DNA of 64,000 nucleotides, from positions 4,030,001-4,094,000 of the forward strand of contig NZ_CP092497.1 of NCBI RefSeq assembly GCF_022479115.1. The letters run 5' to 3'. Positions 63,963 to 64,000 of the stretch are shown one piece after another. Source of the DNA: Amycolatopsis sp. EV170708-02-1 (GTDB lineage: Bacteria; Actinomycetota; Actinomycetes; Mycobacteriales; Pseudonocardiaceae). A program made the translations under genes and the position numbers. How positions within the stretch are numbered: position 1 is the stretch's first letter; each line of letters begins with the position of its first letter. The notes beneath the pieces are model-generated. The model did not search any database. It was not told where the DNA came from and was given only the letters and a program-made list of their open reading frames with translations.

Positions 63963-64000
63963 ATGCTGACGAAAGGGCGAGTTCGCGGCCGTACGGCTGT
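63963..64000 (+). CDS. Start of an unidentified gene, cut by the right edge
   Basis: GGGGAGGA precedes two adjacent ATG codons (63960 and 63963); the second has better spacing. Only about 12 codons (MLTKGRVRGRT) are visible, so nothing can be said about function. The basic start could be the n-region of a signal peptide. Confidence 0.4.
   Translation, partial: MLTKGRVRGRTA

Overview
The window is high-GC, gene-dense DNA with GTG and TTG starts, overlapping stop/start pairs and many secondary-metabolism genes. It reads as chromosome of a filamentous actinomycete. The gene families (RppA-type synthase, SapB-like lanthipeptide cluster, DUF574 methyltransferases, EACC1/caspase module, TOTE helicase, LAL regulators) suggest a member of the Pseudonocardiaceae or a neighbouring family; the genus is inference.

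Left part (1-20 kb). The minus strand opens inside a hybrid NRPS/PKS cluster: an A-PCP protein translationally coupled to a KS-AT polyketide synthase that runs off the left edge. Next come a VOC protein, a NodB-fold deacetylase, an EamA exporter, a small orphan protein and a 1189-residue protein with a possible His/Cys dyad. A graveyard of decayed integrative elements (11.7-15.0 kb) holds recombinase pieces, an XRE regulator, a DUF6262-like gene and a truncated DUF4360 gene, with one intact DUF5677 gene inside it. A three-gene coupled operon ending in a WS/DGAT acyltransferase follows, then an SRPBCC protein, a PhoU fragment and a cold-shock gene.

Middle (20-41 kb). An EACC1 gene overlaps a caspase-STAND-WD40 gene, a predicted conflict or cell-death module. 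Further on are an orphan substrate-binding lipoprotein, an IS701-like remnant, a TOTE-type primase/helicase locus split by a frameshift, a secreted Scabin-like ADP-ribosyltransferase and other small secreted or zinc-binding proteins. From 34.9 to 41.1 kb lies a class III lanthipeptide cluster in the ramC-ramS-ramA-ramB order: LanKC (split in two frames), a 48-residue precursor with three SxxSxxxC units, an intergenic hairpin and two ABC exporter subunits.

Right part (41-64 kb). PhoU, an EAL-CBS-GGDEF protein (frameshifted) and a DUF574 methyltransferase precede a signalling locus made of two sets of MEDS-STAS and MEDS/HATPase proteins interleaved with two paralogous LAL regulators. After a CAP-domain secreted protein comes a six-gene minus-strand operon. 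It encodes an RppA-like type III PKS, an aldo/keto reductase, an NTF2-like protein and a complete acetyl-CoA carboxylase (fused AccDA, AccB, AccC). A Tat-exported multicopper oxidase is divergent from it. Together these look like a self-supplied tetrahydroxynaphthalene/pigment pathway: the carboxylase makes malonyl-CoA, the synthase condenses it, and the oxidase could couple or polymerise the phenolic product outside the cell.

Many genes carry single-base frame breaks, often in G/C runs (recombinases, XRE, DUF6262-like, ACT, TOTE, LanKC, EAL-GGDEF). Some are clearly decayed. Others interrupt otherwise perfectly conserved proteins and could be sequencing errors. No rRNA, tRNA or CRISPR array was seen.
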